A stretch of 64,000 bases of DNA from Pyropia haitanensis. Taxonomy: Eukaryota; Rhodophyta; Bangiophyceae; Bangiales; Bangiaceae. Each line of letters opens with the position of its first letter. Within the stretch, counting starts at the first letter, position 1. Location: NCBI GenBank assembly GCA_008729055.1, contig SDUX01000008.1, forward strand, positions 930,001-994,000, read 5' to 3'. The notes under the pieces were generated by a model that worked only from the letters and a program-made list of their open reading frames with translations, made no database searches and was not told where the DNA came from. Of the stretch, positions 21,916 to 32,912 are shown in pieces. The position numbers and the translations under genes are program-made.

Positions 21916-24209
21916 TGCCGCCGTGGCGGCGGTGGCGTGGTGCAGCGACCGCCGCCCCGCCGCCGACGGCCGGCCGTCGCCGCCGCCACCGCGCGGACCG
22001 TGCGGGGCGGGGGGGTCTACCAGCGACGGCCGCCGCCTGCCCGCGGCGGCAAGGGCGCCCGTGCCGCTCGCCTCGCTCCGCCCCGACGAGCAGCTCGACG
22101 CCGACAGCCGCGCCTGCCGCGGCGGCAGCCGCCCCGCGTCGGCAGCGTCGGCGGCGGCGGCGGCGGCGGCATCGGCCGGCACGCCGTGGCGGAGGTACCC
22201 CCCGCCGAGCGCCTGGATGCCGCCGAGGACGGCGGCCTCATAGTAGAGCGCGTGGTGCCCCCCCCGCCGCCGCCGCCGCCGCCGCACGCCATTCCCATCC
22301 ACGTGGGCGCCCGCGGTGGCGGCGGCCGCCGCGTCGGCGGTGCCCGCCGCCGGCCGTCGCCGCGGCCGGCCCGCGTGCGCGCGCGCGGCGGCGGGCGCCG
22401 CCGCGGCCGCCGCGGCGGCCGCCGCGGCCGCCGCCGCGGCCGCCGCGTCCGCGTCTGCCGACCGCGCCGCCGCGAGGCGCAGCCGCCGCACCGCCTCGCG
22501 CGCGCGGGCGGTGGCTTGGGACGGGCTGACGACGCGCGGCCGTGGCGGCGCCAGCTGCGCGGCGAGCCCCGCGGCGAGCCCCGCCGCCCGCCGCGCCGAC
22601 AGCGGGCCGACGGTCCAGTGGAGGGCGATGGTCGTCGTCGTCGCCGCCACCGCCGCGTCCGACGCGTAGTAGGTGAGGGCGGCTTGGCTGGAAAAGGTGC
22701 CCGACCGCCGCAGCTGGTGGCCCGCCGCCCAGCGGCGGAGGGTGGCCATCTCCGAGCCGTCCGCCGCCGCGTCGGCGGTACAGTCCAGCGGCTGCGCGTG
22801 CTCCATGTCCACCAGCGCCCGCCGCCGGATCGCGGGCGAGCACTCGCACGAGACGCGCCGCGCCGAGCAGTAAAAGCAGTGGCGGACGGTGCGGAAGCTG
22901 GCGCTCATCGCACGCTGTGAGGGGGCGCCCCAACGACGGCGAGAGCACAACGGCCACGCCAAAAGCACAAGTGTACGTCCACAAGAGGGTAGGCGCCATG
23001 TCAGTCCCACGCCGCGCACCTGTGCAGCGCTCCCGCAAGCACGACAGCGCCCAACACCTGCCTAGCCCCCCCACCCCCTCCCCCCCCCCGCACACACCCG
23101 CCGCAACCCCCTCCCCGCGCCGCGGCACCGAGCAAGCCACCCCCCCCCCCACGCACCTTGGCCGGCAGCGTCCCCTCCGTGACGCCATAGTAAAAGCTGA
23201 GCTCGTACGCCCACTCCCCAAAGCGGCTGCACAGCACCGACGTGACCGCCACGCGGTCGTCGGGGAACCAGGTGAACAGGATGGTCGCGCCGCTGCGCGT
23301 GTCCACCACCCACCGGGAGGAGGTCGGGTCCGGTACGGGGCCGGGCACGGGGGGCTTGTTGTCCCCAAAAAACTGCGCGCCGCGGCGGCGGCACGCCGTC
23401 AAAAAACGCAGGCGGACAGCAGCAGCGGCAGCCGTGGGCCACGCAAGAAAAATGCAAAAAAAAAAAAAACAAAAAAAAACAACGGCAAGAATGACCACCG
23501 GCACTCGCGTCAGCTGGGAACATACGGTGGACGCCGCGCGACACCACGACGCGCCGCTGCTGCCGCGGGACACATCCTCTGTCGCCGACACACGGCCGGC
23601 CAGCACGCCGTGCCACACGCCATGGCGCCCCATCAAGGCCACGACGGCACCCTCTCCGCACGCACGCGCGCCCACGCGCCGCCGCCACCGCCACCGCCCC
23701 GTACACTACACTCCCACCCCCCCCCCCCCCCCTCCCCCCCCGGTACGCCGGAAAAACGCGCAACCAACGGCTCACACCCACCACCGCCGCCCCCCCCCCC
23801 CCCCCCCGGTCACGTACCGTCCCACACACGAGCCCATCCACAACCACACACGGCATGTACAGCAGCTCATTCCCCGCCGCCTCGTCCGGCTCGGCGCCCA
23901 GCACCGCGCCCTGCGTGACGGCGCCGAGCGATAGCCCCCCCCCAGCAGCGGCACGACCACGTCCTGGTAGCACGGCGCGTCGCGCAAAAACGCGACCGCC
24001 GCCGCCGACAGGGACCGCACCGGCCGGCGCTCGAGGAGCCACGCCGCCGCCGCGGGGTGGCCAAGGACCCACGACAGCGCCCCGTCGAGGGCGCCCGCGG
24101 CGGACAGGGGGGGGAGCACCTCCAGCTGCCGCCAGTCGGGCGCGCCCCGCCGCCCGACGGCGGTCGGCGGCAGCGGCGCGGGCGGCGGCGGCCACGCGGC
24201 CGCCGCGCT

Positions 24210-24251
<42 letters not shown>

Positions 24252-24265
24252 ACCGCCGCTGCCGT

Positions 24266-24308
<43 letters not shown>

Positions 24309-24416
24309 GCCGCCACCGCCGCCGTCGCCGGCGGTGCTGCCGGCGGGCGGTGTCCACGTGGCGGCGCCGCCCCCGGGCGGGCGTGGCGACTGCGCCGGCA
24401 CCGCCAACGCGGCCAT
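21242..24416 (-). CDS. three-exon protein of unknown function with an HCFYC cysteine motif
   Basis: Not recognised. Three exons join in phase 0: 24416-23818 (donor GTACGT), 23372-23157 (acceptor GCGCAG, donor GTGCGT) and 22914-21242 (acceptor CACAG). The joined core reads YMPCVVVDGLVCGT-FFGDNKPPVPG, then a compact domain (SRWVVDTRSGATILFTWF, FGEWAYELSFYYGVTEG). It continues TLPAK-RAMSASFRTVRHC and FYCSARRVSCECSP, with five cysteines in a tight cluster that could bind zinc. Long Ala, Gly and Pro runs separate this from a well-formed C-terminus (VSCWEDMFVPALW, stop at 21242). Two frame breaks, at C9 (23935-23943) and C10 (21693-21702), are each repaired by one added base. The start is uncertain: ATG 24416 opens the frame, but an upstream exon is possible. 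Regulatory or DNA-binding function is only a guess. Confidence 0.6.
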
Positions 24417-24745
24417 CGCCGCGGGCGGGGGATACAGGATGCGCGGGCAGCGGGGCGGCGGCGGCGGCGGCAGCCACAAAAAAAAAAAAAAAAAAAAAAA
24501 AAAAAACACACACAAGAGAGGAGGGGCCCCAGGGACGGACGGCACCGGCGGGGACGGCAATGGCGGGCGCGTCGACACGCGGGCGCCCCCCCCCACCGCA
24601 GCGTGTGCGCGCGAGGGGCGACCCGTGCCGAGCAGGCCGCCGCCGCCCGACAACGACGCGCGGCGCGCGCGGCGCGGCGGGGCGGCCGCCCGCCACGCAG
24701 GCGGCGGCGGCGCGGCCGGCGCGGCCGGCGACAGCGTCGGTGCCG

Positions 24746-24806
<61 letters not shown>

Positions 24807-26708
24807 GGGCGGCAATGACGCGGGCAGCGCCAACGGCGGCACGGCGGCGCGGCGGCGGGGCCGACGCGGCGTGAGGCCGACGCGCAGAGGGAGGGGCACG
24901 TCCCGCCCGCGGCGGGGACACGGCGGCTGGCGGCCGGCCCGTGTGCCGACTGGCGGGGGAGGCGCGGCCGCCGACGGCGGGGCGGGCGCCTCGGGCGGGC
25001 CCCCGCCACGCGCGGCGCAGCAGAGTCGCGGCCGCGTCGGGCCCGCCGCGCCGTGGGGGCGGGGGGGCGCGGGGCCCGAGCCGGGTGGGTCGCCGCAGAG
25101 GAGGAACGCAGCGGCCAATGCTGGTGTGGTTGCTAGATGGTCGGTGCATACACACTGCGGGGGCGCGCAGCAGCGGGTGGTGCCTGTGGGGCGGTCGAAT
25201 CTCGCACTGTAGGCCGCGGCGGGTGGCGCGGACAATCGGGCGTCCGCAGCGGATCTGGTTGCGGCTTGGAAAGAAGCAGAACCGTCGTGTGCGCCAATGA
25301 ATCTGCCACCTTCTGGTTGGCCGGCCGTCCATTTCGGCCGGCATGACGCATCTCATCGCCGTGCGTGGCTGCGTTGCTCACCAGGAACACAACGTATGAG
25401 ATATGTCATACACAGTTCATCGTCAGACAGCACGCTCTCCCCGGCTTGGCGGGCAAAGCCATTGGACGGCGGGCGCCATCCACGAGATCCACGCTGGTGT
25501 CAGACCAGGAGAGCGGGAACCCGATGAACCCATGCTGAGAACCTGTTCCAACGTGTTTGTGTTTCCACCGGATCACACCATGCACCACGCTGTTTGGCCA
25601 CGGGGGGTTTCGACCGATTTCGTTATCAGCACTGCAGGCGAAAGTGTAGATGATCGAAAGGGGAGGAGGGGAGATGATATGGCCCCCTTCATGGATCGTC
25701 CCGCAGCAGTTGCAGCAGAGCCGGTCTGGGTAAATTATTACAATAAACTTACTGAGATACCGGACATATTCGACCCATTCAAACCACGTTGTAATTACAC
25801 GTGGTCGCGCGCTGGCCACGTGCGCTCACTTTTCGAGGCAGTCGAGCCGCACGCTCAGCACATCAACAGTGCGAAGAAAGTGAAAGTGCTGCATTGAACG
25901 TGCTTCCTTGATACGTTTAGAGGCTTTTTGCGGAGGGATGCACGCGCCAGTTTGCTCCTGTGAACACTGGTGGCAGCCAAAATGCAGAAATTTAAGGTAC
26001 CTGGTGACGGCCCCACTGCGCTGGTAGCAACGCTATCCGTCACAAACAGAACGCCACCGGGTCCATGGTTGGCCTGTTTGGACGCGCGGGCGTGAGATTG
26101 AAACCGAGCGGAGGCGCACTACCTCGACACATTCGCGAGCAGCCTCGCCCTACTGAAGTTGCCATGCGCACCACCCGCCACGAGTGACTGTTGAAGAATT
26201 TTTGCTGGGTGTCCAAGCAGGGCGGACGCTGCGTCGTCGGTGTCCAGTTGTGGGATTGCGAGGAGCAAGTGGCTCGACTTGGTGGTTGGATTGGGCGCTG
26301 CGGGGGAAAGTTCTGTACCTTTTGGTCCATCAAAATGCTGAACAAAATACACACCAAAACAGCTGTCGGTTGCCGCTTTCCCGCCACGGCCGCCTCTTGG
26401 TGTGTGGTGCTGGGTTGCGGCCGACGGGCGCGGCGGCCGCGCGCCGCCACGCTTGTCACCCACGCGGTCACCCACGCGGTCACCCACGCGGTCAGTCACC
26501 CACGCGGTCACCCACGCGGTCACCCACGCGGTCACCCACGCGGTCACCCACGCGGTCACCCCCGCTGTCAACACCATCACGAAACCTCTCCGCTGCCGTG
26601 GTCGGTTGATCCCCCTCGTCGCCGGGCGTGCCGGCTGGTGCTGCTGCTGCTGCTCTGTCCCTCTCCCCCCCGTTCTCTCCCATTCTGCTTCCTTGCTTGT
26701 ATCCTTGC
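24417..26708. other. divergent intergenic region
   Basis: Between the HCFYC gene (-) and the POLD3-like gene (+). Includes A29 (24478-24506), GGC/GCC repeats (24740-24815), a less GC-rich block (25230-26400) with weak open frames, and the 12-bp minisatellite at 26461-26560. No gene supported. Confidence 0.5.
26461..26560. repeat. 12-bp minisatellite upstream of the POLD3-like gene
   Basis: Eight copies of CACGCGGTCACC at 26461, 26473, 26485, 26501, 26513, 26525, 26537 and 26549. A 4-base GTCA insertion interrupts the third copy and a degenerate copy follows. Confidence 0.9.
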
Positions 26709-26903
26709 ATGGGCTTGGCCGTGATGGCGTCCCCTCCGCCGTCCGCCACCGCCGTCCTCGACGCCCTCCTCCTCGGCGAGCAGGTGCCCGTCACCTACCA
26801 CACCCTCTCCTCCCGCACGCAGCTGCCCGCCCCCGCCGCACGGGCGGCACTCGCCACCTACTACGCCGCCCACCGCGGCGATGACGTCGGCGGCGGCGGC
26901 AGC

Positions 26904-26934
<31 letters not shown>

Positions 26935-27493
26935 GCGTGGCCGCGGCCGCCGCGGCGCTCACGCCCGTCATTGCGCGCCTGTCTGCCGACGGGGTGGACC
27001 TGGCCATCCCCCCCCCGGGTGGGTGGCCACCACCCCCCCCGACGCCCTCGCCGCCGCCCTCTACGCGCTCGCCCCGGCGGGCGTCGCGGACGTTGGCCTC
27101 GTCGTCGCCGCCGACGCGCGCGCGCGGGCGGCGGCGGCGGCGGCGGCGGGCGGGGGGGGGGGGGGGAAGACCCGCCGCGGCGGTGGCGGCGGCGGTCGCC
27201 GACGCCCGCCTCGCCACCGTAGGGTGGGCGGGGGGGGGGTGCGCCCGCGCGCCACGCCCGCAGTGGCGCCGGCACAGCCGGCGGTGCCGACCATGGCCGG
27301 TGGGGGCAGAGCGGCGCGGGCCGCGGCGACAGCGGCGGCGAGCAAGGCCCCTGGCGGCGGCAGCGGCGGTGGCGGCGGCAGTGGCGGCGGCAGTGGCGAC
27401 GGCGGCGGCGGCGGCGGCGGCGCGACCCCCGGCGGCACTCCACGCCCGGCGGCCGCCGCCGGTGCCGCGACGCCCACGGCGGCGACGTTGGCC

Positions 27494-27524
<31 letters not shown>

Positions 27525-27745
27525 GCCCCGCCGCCAAAAAGGGCGGCCACGTGCTCGTTGGGGTGGCCAAGCCGCGCCCCCCCGCCGGCGGCATGGCGCG
27601 GTTCCTCACGCCCAAGGCCGGCGGGGCGGCCAAGCGCAAGGCGCCTCCCCCCCGCGCGGCGGGGGGTGGGCCGTCGGCGAGCGCCGTCCCCTCCCCCCTG
27701 GCCGCGCTCTCGTCGACGAGCCCGTCGCCAGCCACCGCGTCGGCA

Positions 27746-27796
<51 letters not shown>

Positions 27797-27895
27797 ACGG
27801 CGGGCAATGGCGCGGACGAGGACTCGGTCGACGCGGACGATGTGGTGCTGCTGCCGCGGCGGAAGAAGCGGCGGCCCGGCGCGGCCGACGCTGCC

Positions 27896-27935
<40 letters not shown>

Positions 27936-28299
27936 GCGCCGACGGCGGGTCGGGCAGCGACAGCGACAGCGTCGACGCGCGGGATATGGAGCCCGTCGAC
28001 GCCGAGGCGGAAGCGGAGGAGCGGCGGCGGCTGGAGGTGGCGGAGGAGCTCGCCGCCCTCGACGACCAGCTGCACGCGCCCGACGAGCCCGACGCCACGG
28101 GCGCTGCCGAGCCGCCCGTCGACGCGGCTGCCGCCGCCACGGACGGCGGGTCGGCGGCGGCGGCGGCGGCGGCGGCGCGGCCACGCGCGCGCACCACCCG
28201 CCGGCTGGTGCCCGTGACGAGCGTCGACGCCAAGGGCTACACCCGCACCACCCGCGTGTGGAAGACCTTTGACGCGGACGGCGTGGAGGTGCCAGACGC

Positions 28300-28340
<41 letters not shown>

Positions 28341-28789
28341 TGGCCGCGTCGCCACCGCCCGCGACGCACGCGGCCGCGTCGGTGGCGGCGGCGGGGCGCG
28401 CCGACGCGGCGGGCGCCGCGGGGGGCACGCCGACCCCGTCGGCGTCGTCGTCGCCGCCGCCGCCGCCGCCGCTGGCGCCGCCGTCGGCAGGTGCGGCGGC
28501 GGCGGCACCCGCGGCAGGGGGCGGCGGCGCCCCCGCCGCGGCGGCACGGCCGCCCGGCCGACGGTCGGCGGCCGCCGCCGCCGCCGCCGCCGACGGCGGT
28601 GGCGGCGGCGGCGCGGCCGCCGAGGCGGCGGCGGCGGCGGCGGCGGCCGCGGCGGCGGCGGCGGCCGCGGCCGCCGCTGGTGGCAAGCCGGCGGCCAAGA
28701 AGCGGCGGCCGTCATCGACGGGGGGGCGCGGCGGCAAGGCCGGCGGGGGAGCGAGCAGCAGCATCCTCCGCTACTTTGCCAAGAAATAA
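26709..28789 (+). CDS. POLD3/p66-like DNA polymerase delta subunit
   Basis: POLD3 (Cdc27/p66) is the accessory subunit linking polymerase delta to PCNA. The N-terminal winged-helix segment is recognisable: AVLDALLLGEQVPVTYHTLS, then RAALATYYAAHRGDD, and ALYALAPAGVADVGLVVAAD. The C-terminal part has the KGYTRTTRVWKTFDADG motif comparable to the conserved segment before the tail. The extreme C-terminus SSSILRYFAKK looks like a PCNA-binding PIP box with Ser in the usual Gln position. Basic KRKAPPP and RRKKRRPG patches could be nuclear signals. The frame breaks at C9 (27008-27016), and one added base restores it. Poly-Ala and Gly expansions make the protein about 690 residues, longer than the usual 450-500. 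ATG 26709 is used; 26724 has better context. The family call rests on the two ends. Confidence 0.72.
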
Positions 28790-29923
28790 AAGGGGGGCCG
28801 AGGTGGGGGGGGGGGGGGCGGGGGGGGGGGGTGGGCGTCGTGTCGCGGCGGCGGACGCCGCACCCCTCTTGCCCTGTGGCGGCCCGCCCGCCGTGGTGTC
28901 CCCATGGTGCCGACCCTCTGTGGGGCCGCCCCCCCTTGGCGCGGCCCGCCGTCGTGCGCTGTGGCCGCCCTCCTGATGCGCCCTGTTGGCTGCCCGTCTC
29001 AGTCCCGTGCGCCCCCCTCCTCCCATCCGGCGTGTCGGCAGGCGGAGGTGGGGGTGCCGCAGCGCGTCGCGCCACGCGCCGCGGCCGCTCCACGCCCGCC
29101 CCGCGCGGGGGGCGGCTCGCGTGCGAGGCGCCGCCGCACGCGGCGGCGGCCCCCCCCCCCCCCCCCCCCACGGCCGGCGCCTCCACCCCCGCCTCCAAAA
29201 AGCCGATTGTCGGCGCGGCGTTCCAGCAGTGGCGGTGGCGGCGGCGGTGGCGGCGGTGGTGGTGGTGGTGGTGGCGGCGGCTGGTGGCGGTGGCGGTGGC
29301 GGTGGCGGTGGCGGTGGCGGTGGCGGCGGTGGTGGCGGCGGTGGTGGCGGCGGTTTTGGGGAGCTGTTGGCGGGCGCGACGGCCGGCGCGCCCGCCTCGG
29401 TGGGTTTGGGCATGGATCGCCGCGGATCTGCCTGGTGGTCGTGGACGGGGGAATCCGCCGCCGCCAGCGGCTGCACGCCGCCGCCACCACCACCCGCCAC
29501 CACCCGCCGACATTCCGCCCAGCACAGCACAGGACCCGCGGCGCGTCTCGCCGCCGCACCACCCCCACCCTCCGCGGCGGCCCGCGCGGCCCACTCTCCC
29601 CACCCGCTGCCGACACGACCCACTCGCCCCACCCGCTGCCAACACGGCCCATCCGCTCCACCGGCCGCCGCGCGCTCGCTGGCGCCGCCCCCTCGCCGGC
29701 ATCCCCACCCGCTGGGCTGCCCACCGGCCGGCCGGCCCGCCCGCCCGCCCACCCACCCTCGGCGCGGGCGGCAATAGGTCCGACGGGCGGCCGGCCGGCC
29801 GGGTGGGCGGCCGCTTTCCCCCCCCCCCCCCCTCTCTCCTTTCCCTCCCCCCCCCCCCCTCCCCTCACGCCGCCGTCGGCCTCCCAACGCGGTTCTCCCC
29901 CCCCCGCTGGCCGTGCGGGGTGG
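28790..29923. other. intergenic region
   Basis: Between POLD3-like and DUF819 (same strand). Contains poly-G (28805-28831) and a GGT/GGC microsatellite at 29221-29355. No gene supported. Confidence 0.5.
29221..29355. repeat. GGT/GGC trinucleotide and hexanucleotide microsatellite
   Basis: Interspersed GGTGGC, GGTGGT and GGCGGT units over about 135 bases. Confidence 0.85.
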
Positions 29924-30204
29924 CATGGCGTTTGGGGTGTCGCTGGCGTGGGCGCCGCGGCCAGCCGCGGGCGCCCTCCCCCGCCTCGGCGGCCGCTGCT
30001 ACTCCCCGCAGGGGGTGGGGTGGCCACCCCCCCCCCCCCCGCCGCCGCCGTCGCCGCCGCCGTCGCCGCCGCCGCCACCCGCCGCCGCCGCCGCCGTCCC
30101 CGCCGCCCGCCGCGTCTGGGTTGGCCACGGCGGGTGGTGGCGGCCTCCCCCTCCCCCCCCCTCCCCCCCCCCGGCGGCGGCGGTGCCGGCGCGGCGGCGG
30201 CACG

Positions 30205-30260
<56 letters not shown>

Positions 30261-30564
30261 CGGCGCCCCCCCCGGCGGTGGTGGCGTCGCTGCTGCTCAC
30301 GCGGGGGTCCCCCCCCCTGGCGGTCGTCGCGGCACTCGCCGCGGCGGTCACCGCCGCGGCGGGCTGCCCGACGCGGGCCTTCCTCCTCGCGGCGGCGGCG
30401 TCCAACGCGCGGCTGCTGCCGCCGGCACACGCGGTGTACGACGCGGCGTGGGCGGCCGCCGCGCCGGCGGCGGTGGTGCTGCTGGTCGGCTCGCTGCCGC
30501 GGCGGCGGCGGTCGCCGCTGCCGCCGCCGCGGCCGGCGGTGGCACCAGGGGGGGGGCCGGCTGA

Positions 30565-30600
<36 letters not shown>

Positions 30601-31030
30601 AGGGACCGGCGGCCGCCGCCGGTGGGCACGCCTAGTCGCCGCGGCGGCAAGCCCGACGGGCGTCGCCACCCTGTTCTTCATTGCCGGTGCCGTCGGCACG
30701 GTCGCCGGCGCGGCGGCGGCCGCGGCGGTGGTGCCACTGCCCGGCGGCCGTGCCGCGGCGGCGCGGCTGGCGGGCACGCTCGCGGCAACGTACGTGGGCG
30801 GGTCGGTCAACTTTGTGGCCGTCGCCGCGGCGGTGGGGCTGGGGGGGGTGGGCGCGGCGGTGGCGGCGGATATGGCCGCGATGGCCATCTACCTCGCCGT
30901 CCTCACCGCGGTGGTGCCCCGGGGGGAGGCGCCGCCACCGCCGGTGGCGGTGCCGCCCGGGCGAGCGGAGGGGGTTGAGGGGCGCGCCGCCGCCGCCGTG
31001 GAGGTGCCGCTGGTGGCGGGCTCCCCACCG

Positions 31031-31067
<37 letters not shown>

Positions 31068-31926
31068 CGCCGTTGCCGTCGCCGTTGCCGTCGCCGCCGC
31101 GGCTGCCGGTCGAGCACGCGGCCGCGGCGGTGGCGGCGGCCGCCGCCTACGCCGCCGCCATCTGCGCGGCCGGCAACCTGGCCGCCGCCGCGCCCGGCCT
31201 CCGCCACCTCCCCAGCGCGGAGCTGCTCGCGTCGTCGGCGCTCGCGCTGGTGGTGCCGCTGCCGCAGGCGGCGACGCCGCCACGGCGGCCGCGCCGCCCG
31301 TGGCCGCCGGGTCCGTCGCGGCTGCTCGCCCGCGCCCGTCGTGCCGGTGTGGCCGCCGCGGGTGGGGTGGGTGCCCGCGTGCGGCCGGCGGCGGTGGCGG
31401 CGGCGGCGGTGGCGGCGGCGACGGGCGGGGCCGGGGGGGGGGCGGCCGCGCGGGCGCGGCGCCCGCGGCGGCCGTGGCGCCCGCGGTGGCGGCGACAGCT
31501 GCTGGCGCGGGCGGCGCGGGCGGCGCGACCGCGACCGACCCCCCCCTCCCCCCCATAACGGCCGCCGCGGTCGCCCTCTCGGACCTCCTCCTCGGCCTCC
31601 TGTTTGCCACGCTCGGCGCGGCGGCGCGGCTCGGCGCCGTCGCGACCGCCCCCCGCACGCTCCTCTTTTGCGCCGTCACGCTCGGCGGCCACGCGGCGGG
31701 CATCGCGGTCGCCGCCGCCGCGGTCGCCGCCGCGGGCGGGGGGTGGCGGCCGCGGGAGGCGGCGGTCGCGTCCAACGCGGGCGTGGGCGGCGCCGCCACC
31801 GCCGCCGTGTTCGCGGCGGCCATGGGCTGGCCGTCGCTGGTGGGCGTCGGCGTGCTGTTGGGGGTGGCGGGCTACGCGGCGGGCACGTTTGTGGGGATTG
31901 GGTTGTGCGTGGCGCTGGGCGGGTGA
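29924..31926 (+). CDS. DUF819-family membrane protein, probably plastid
   Basis: DUF819 proteins are polytopic membrane proteins of bacteria, plants and algae; their transport role is not established. Diagnostic parts: SNARLLPPAHAVYDAAW near the first helices, LAATYVGGSVNFVAVAAAVG in the middle, and in the C-terminal half VASNAGVGGAATAAVFAAA, then GWPSLVGVGVLLGVAGYAAG. ATG 29924 starts a transit-like peptide (MAFGVSLAWAPRPAAGALPR). Two homopolymers split the frame: C14 (30027-30040) between presequence and domain, and G10 (31433-31442) before the last helices. Both are repaired by one added base. The RRVVAA segment after the first break resembles a stromal processing site. A Pro-rich loop (31030-31110) interrupts the domain. 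Stop TGA at 31924-31926. Confidence 0.85.
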
Positions 31927-32912
31927 GCGCCGCCGCGCGGCGCGGGTCTGTTGGGACAAGAGATGGTCGCGGCAGGCCGTGGCGGCGACGTCCGCCAGGT
32001 CCCTGCCCACGACAACGAGATGCGACAGGCGCGGCGGGCAACAAACAGCCTGAGCACCCAAGGTTGGGGGGGGGGGCGCTGGCCGTGGGGGATGGGCGGC
32101 AGCGTCGCGCCGTGCGTGCTCAGCGCCCCTGTACACGACCCCCGTCGGCTGGCACAGGGCGCACCGCCGGGGGGGGGGCAAAAAAACACATGCAATGTAC
32201 AGGAGGGGGGATGGCGGTCCAATCGACGGTGCAGCCCCTCTGATGCACGCTCTGTGTCACAGGCCACCCACACGCCCATTCGAGTGAGCTGCACGCAGGT
32301 GAGTTGCTCGGCTGAGGAGTTGGTGTGGTCGGCACGACCCTCCACGTGCTCGTCGAGGGGGTGACGGACGATGGATGTGCCGTCGCGGACACGAGCGGCG
32401 GGACGGGCCAACGCTCGGGTCGGCCCACGTGGTGGGAAGCGGAAAGAAAACGCCCCGCTGACCGTGAACGGAGGCGCGCAGACGCGCGTGGCGGGCAAGG
32501 GCCGGTTGCGATGGGGATGCGAAAAAGAAGAAGGCCAACAAGAATAACCGAAAAAGGCCCCCGCCGGCGCCACCACCCCACCACCCCCGTAGCGGCGGCG
32601 CGGCGTGCTGTGGGGCCCGCGGAACAACACGGGACACACGCCACACGCGGGCACCCGCCCGGCTTGAGCCGACGACGATGACCGGTGTGGACAATCGTGG
32701 CCACCACCGCCACACCCCTCAGCGCACCGAGGGCCGCGGAATAAGAAATAAAAAATGGAGCGGGCGCATGGGGGGGGGCAGAGTTGTCAGGTAAGGTCGG
32801 GTGGGCGCCCTTGAGCCGCCGAACCCGGACAGCCACTCTTCGAGCCCCTCCCACCCGCCCCCCGCCCCCCGCCCCCCCCCCGACCCCCCCACCAGCCCAC
32901 ACAACCCACGGG
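31927..32912. other. convergent intergenic region
   Basis: Separates DUF819 and the protein kinase. Mixed composition and short A-runs (32740-32756). No gene seen. Confidence 0.5.

Noticed and set aside
25403..25897. Plus-strand 164-codon frame in AT-richer spacer
   Set aside because: No recognisable domain and no start-context or splice support.
28999..30888. Minus-strand 629-codon open frame
   Set aside because: Antisense shadow of DUF819 and repetitive GGT/GGC sequence.
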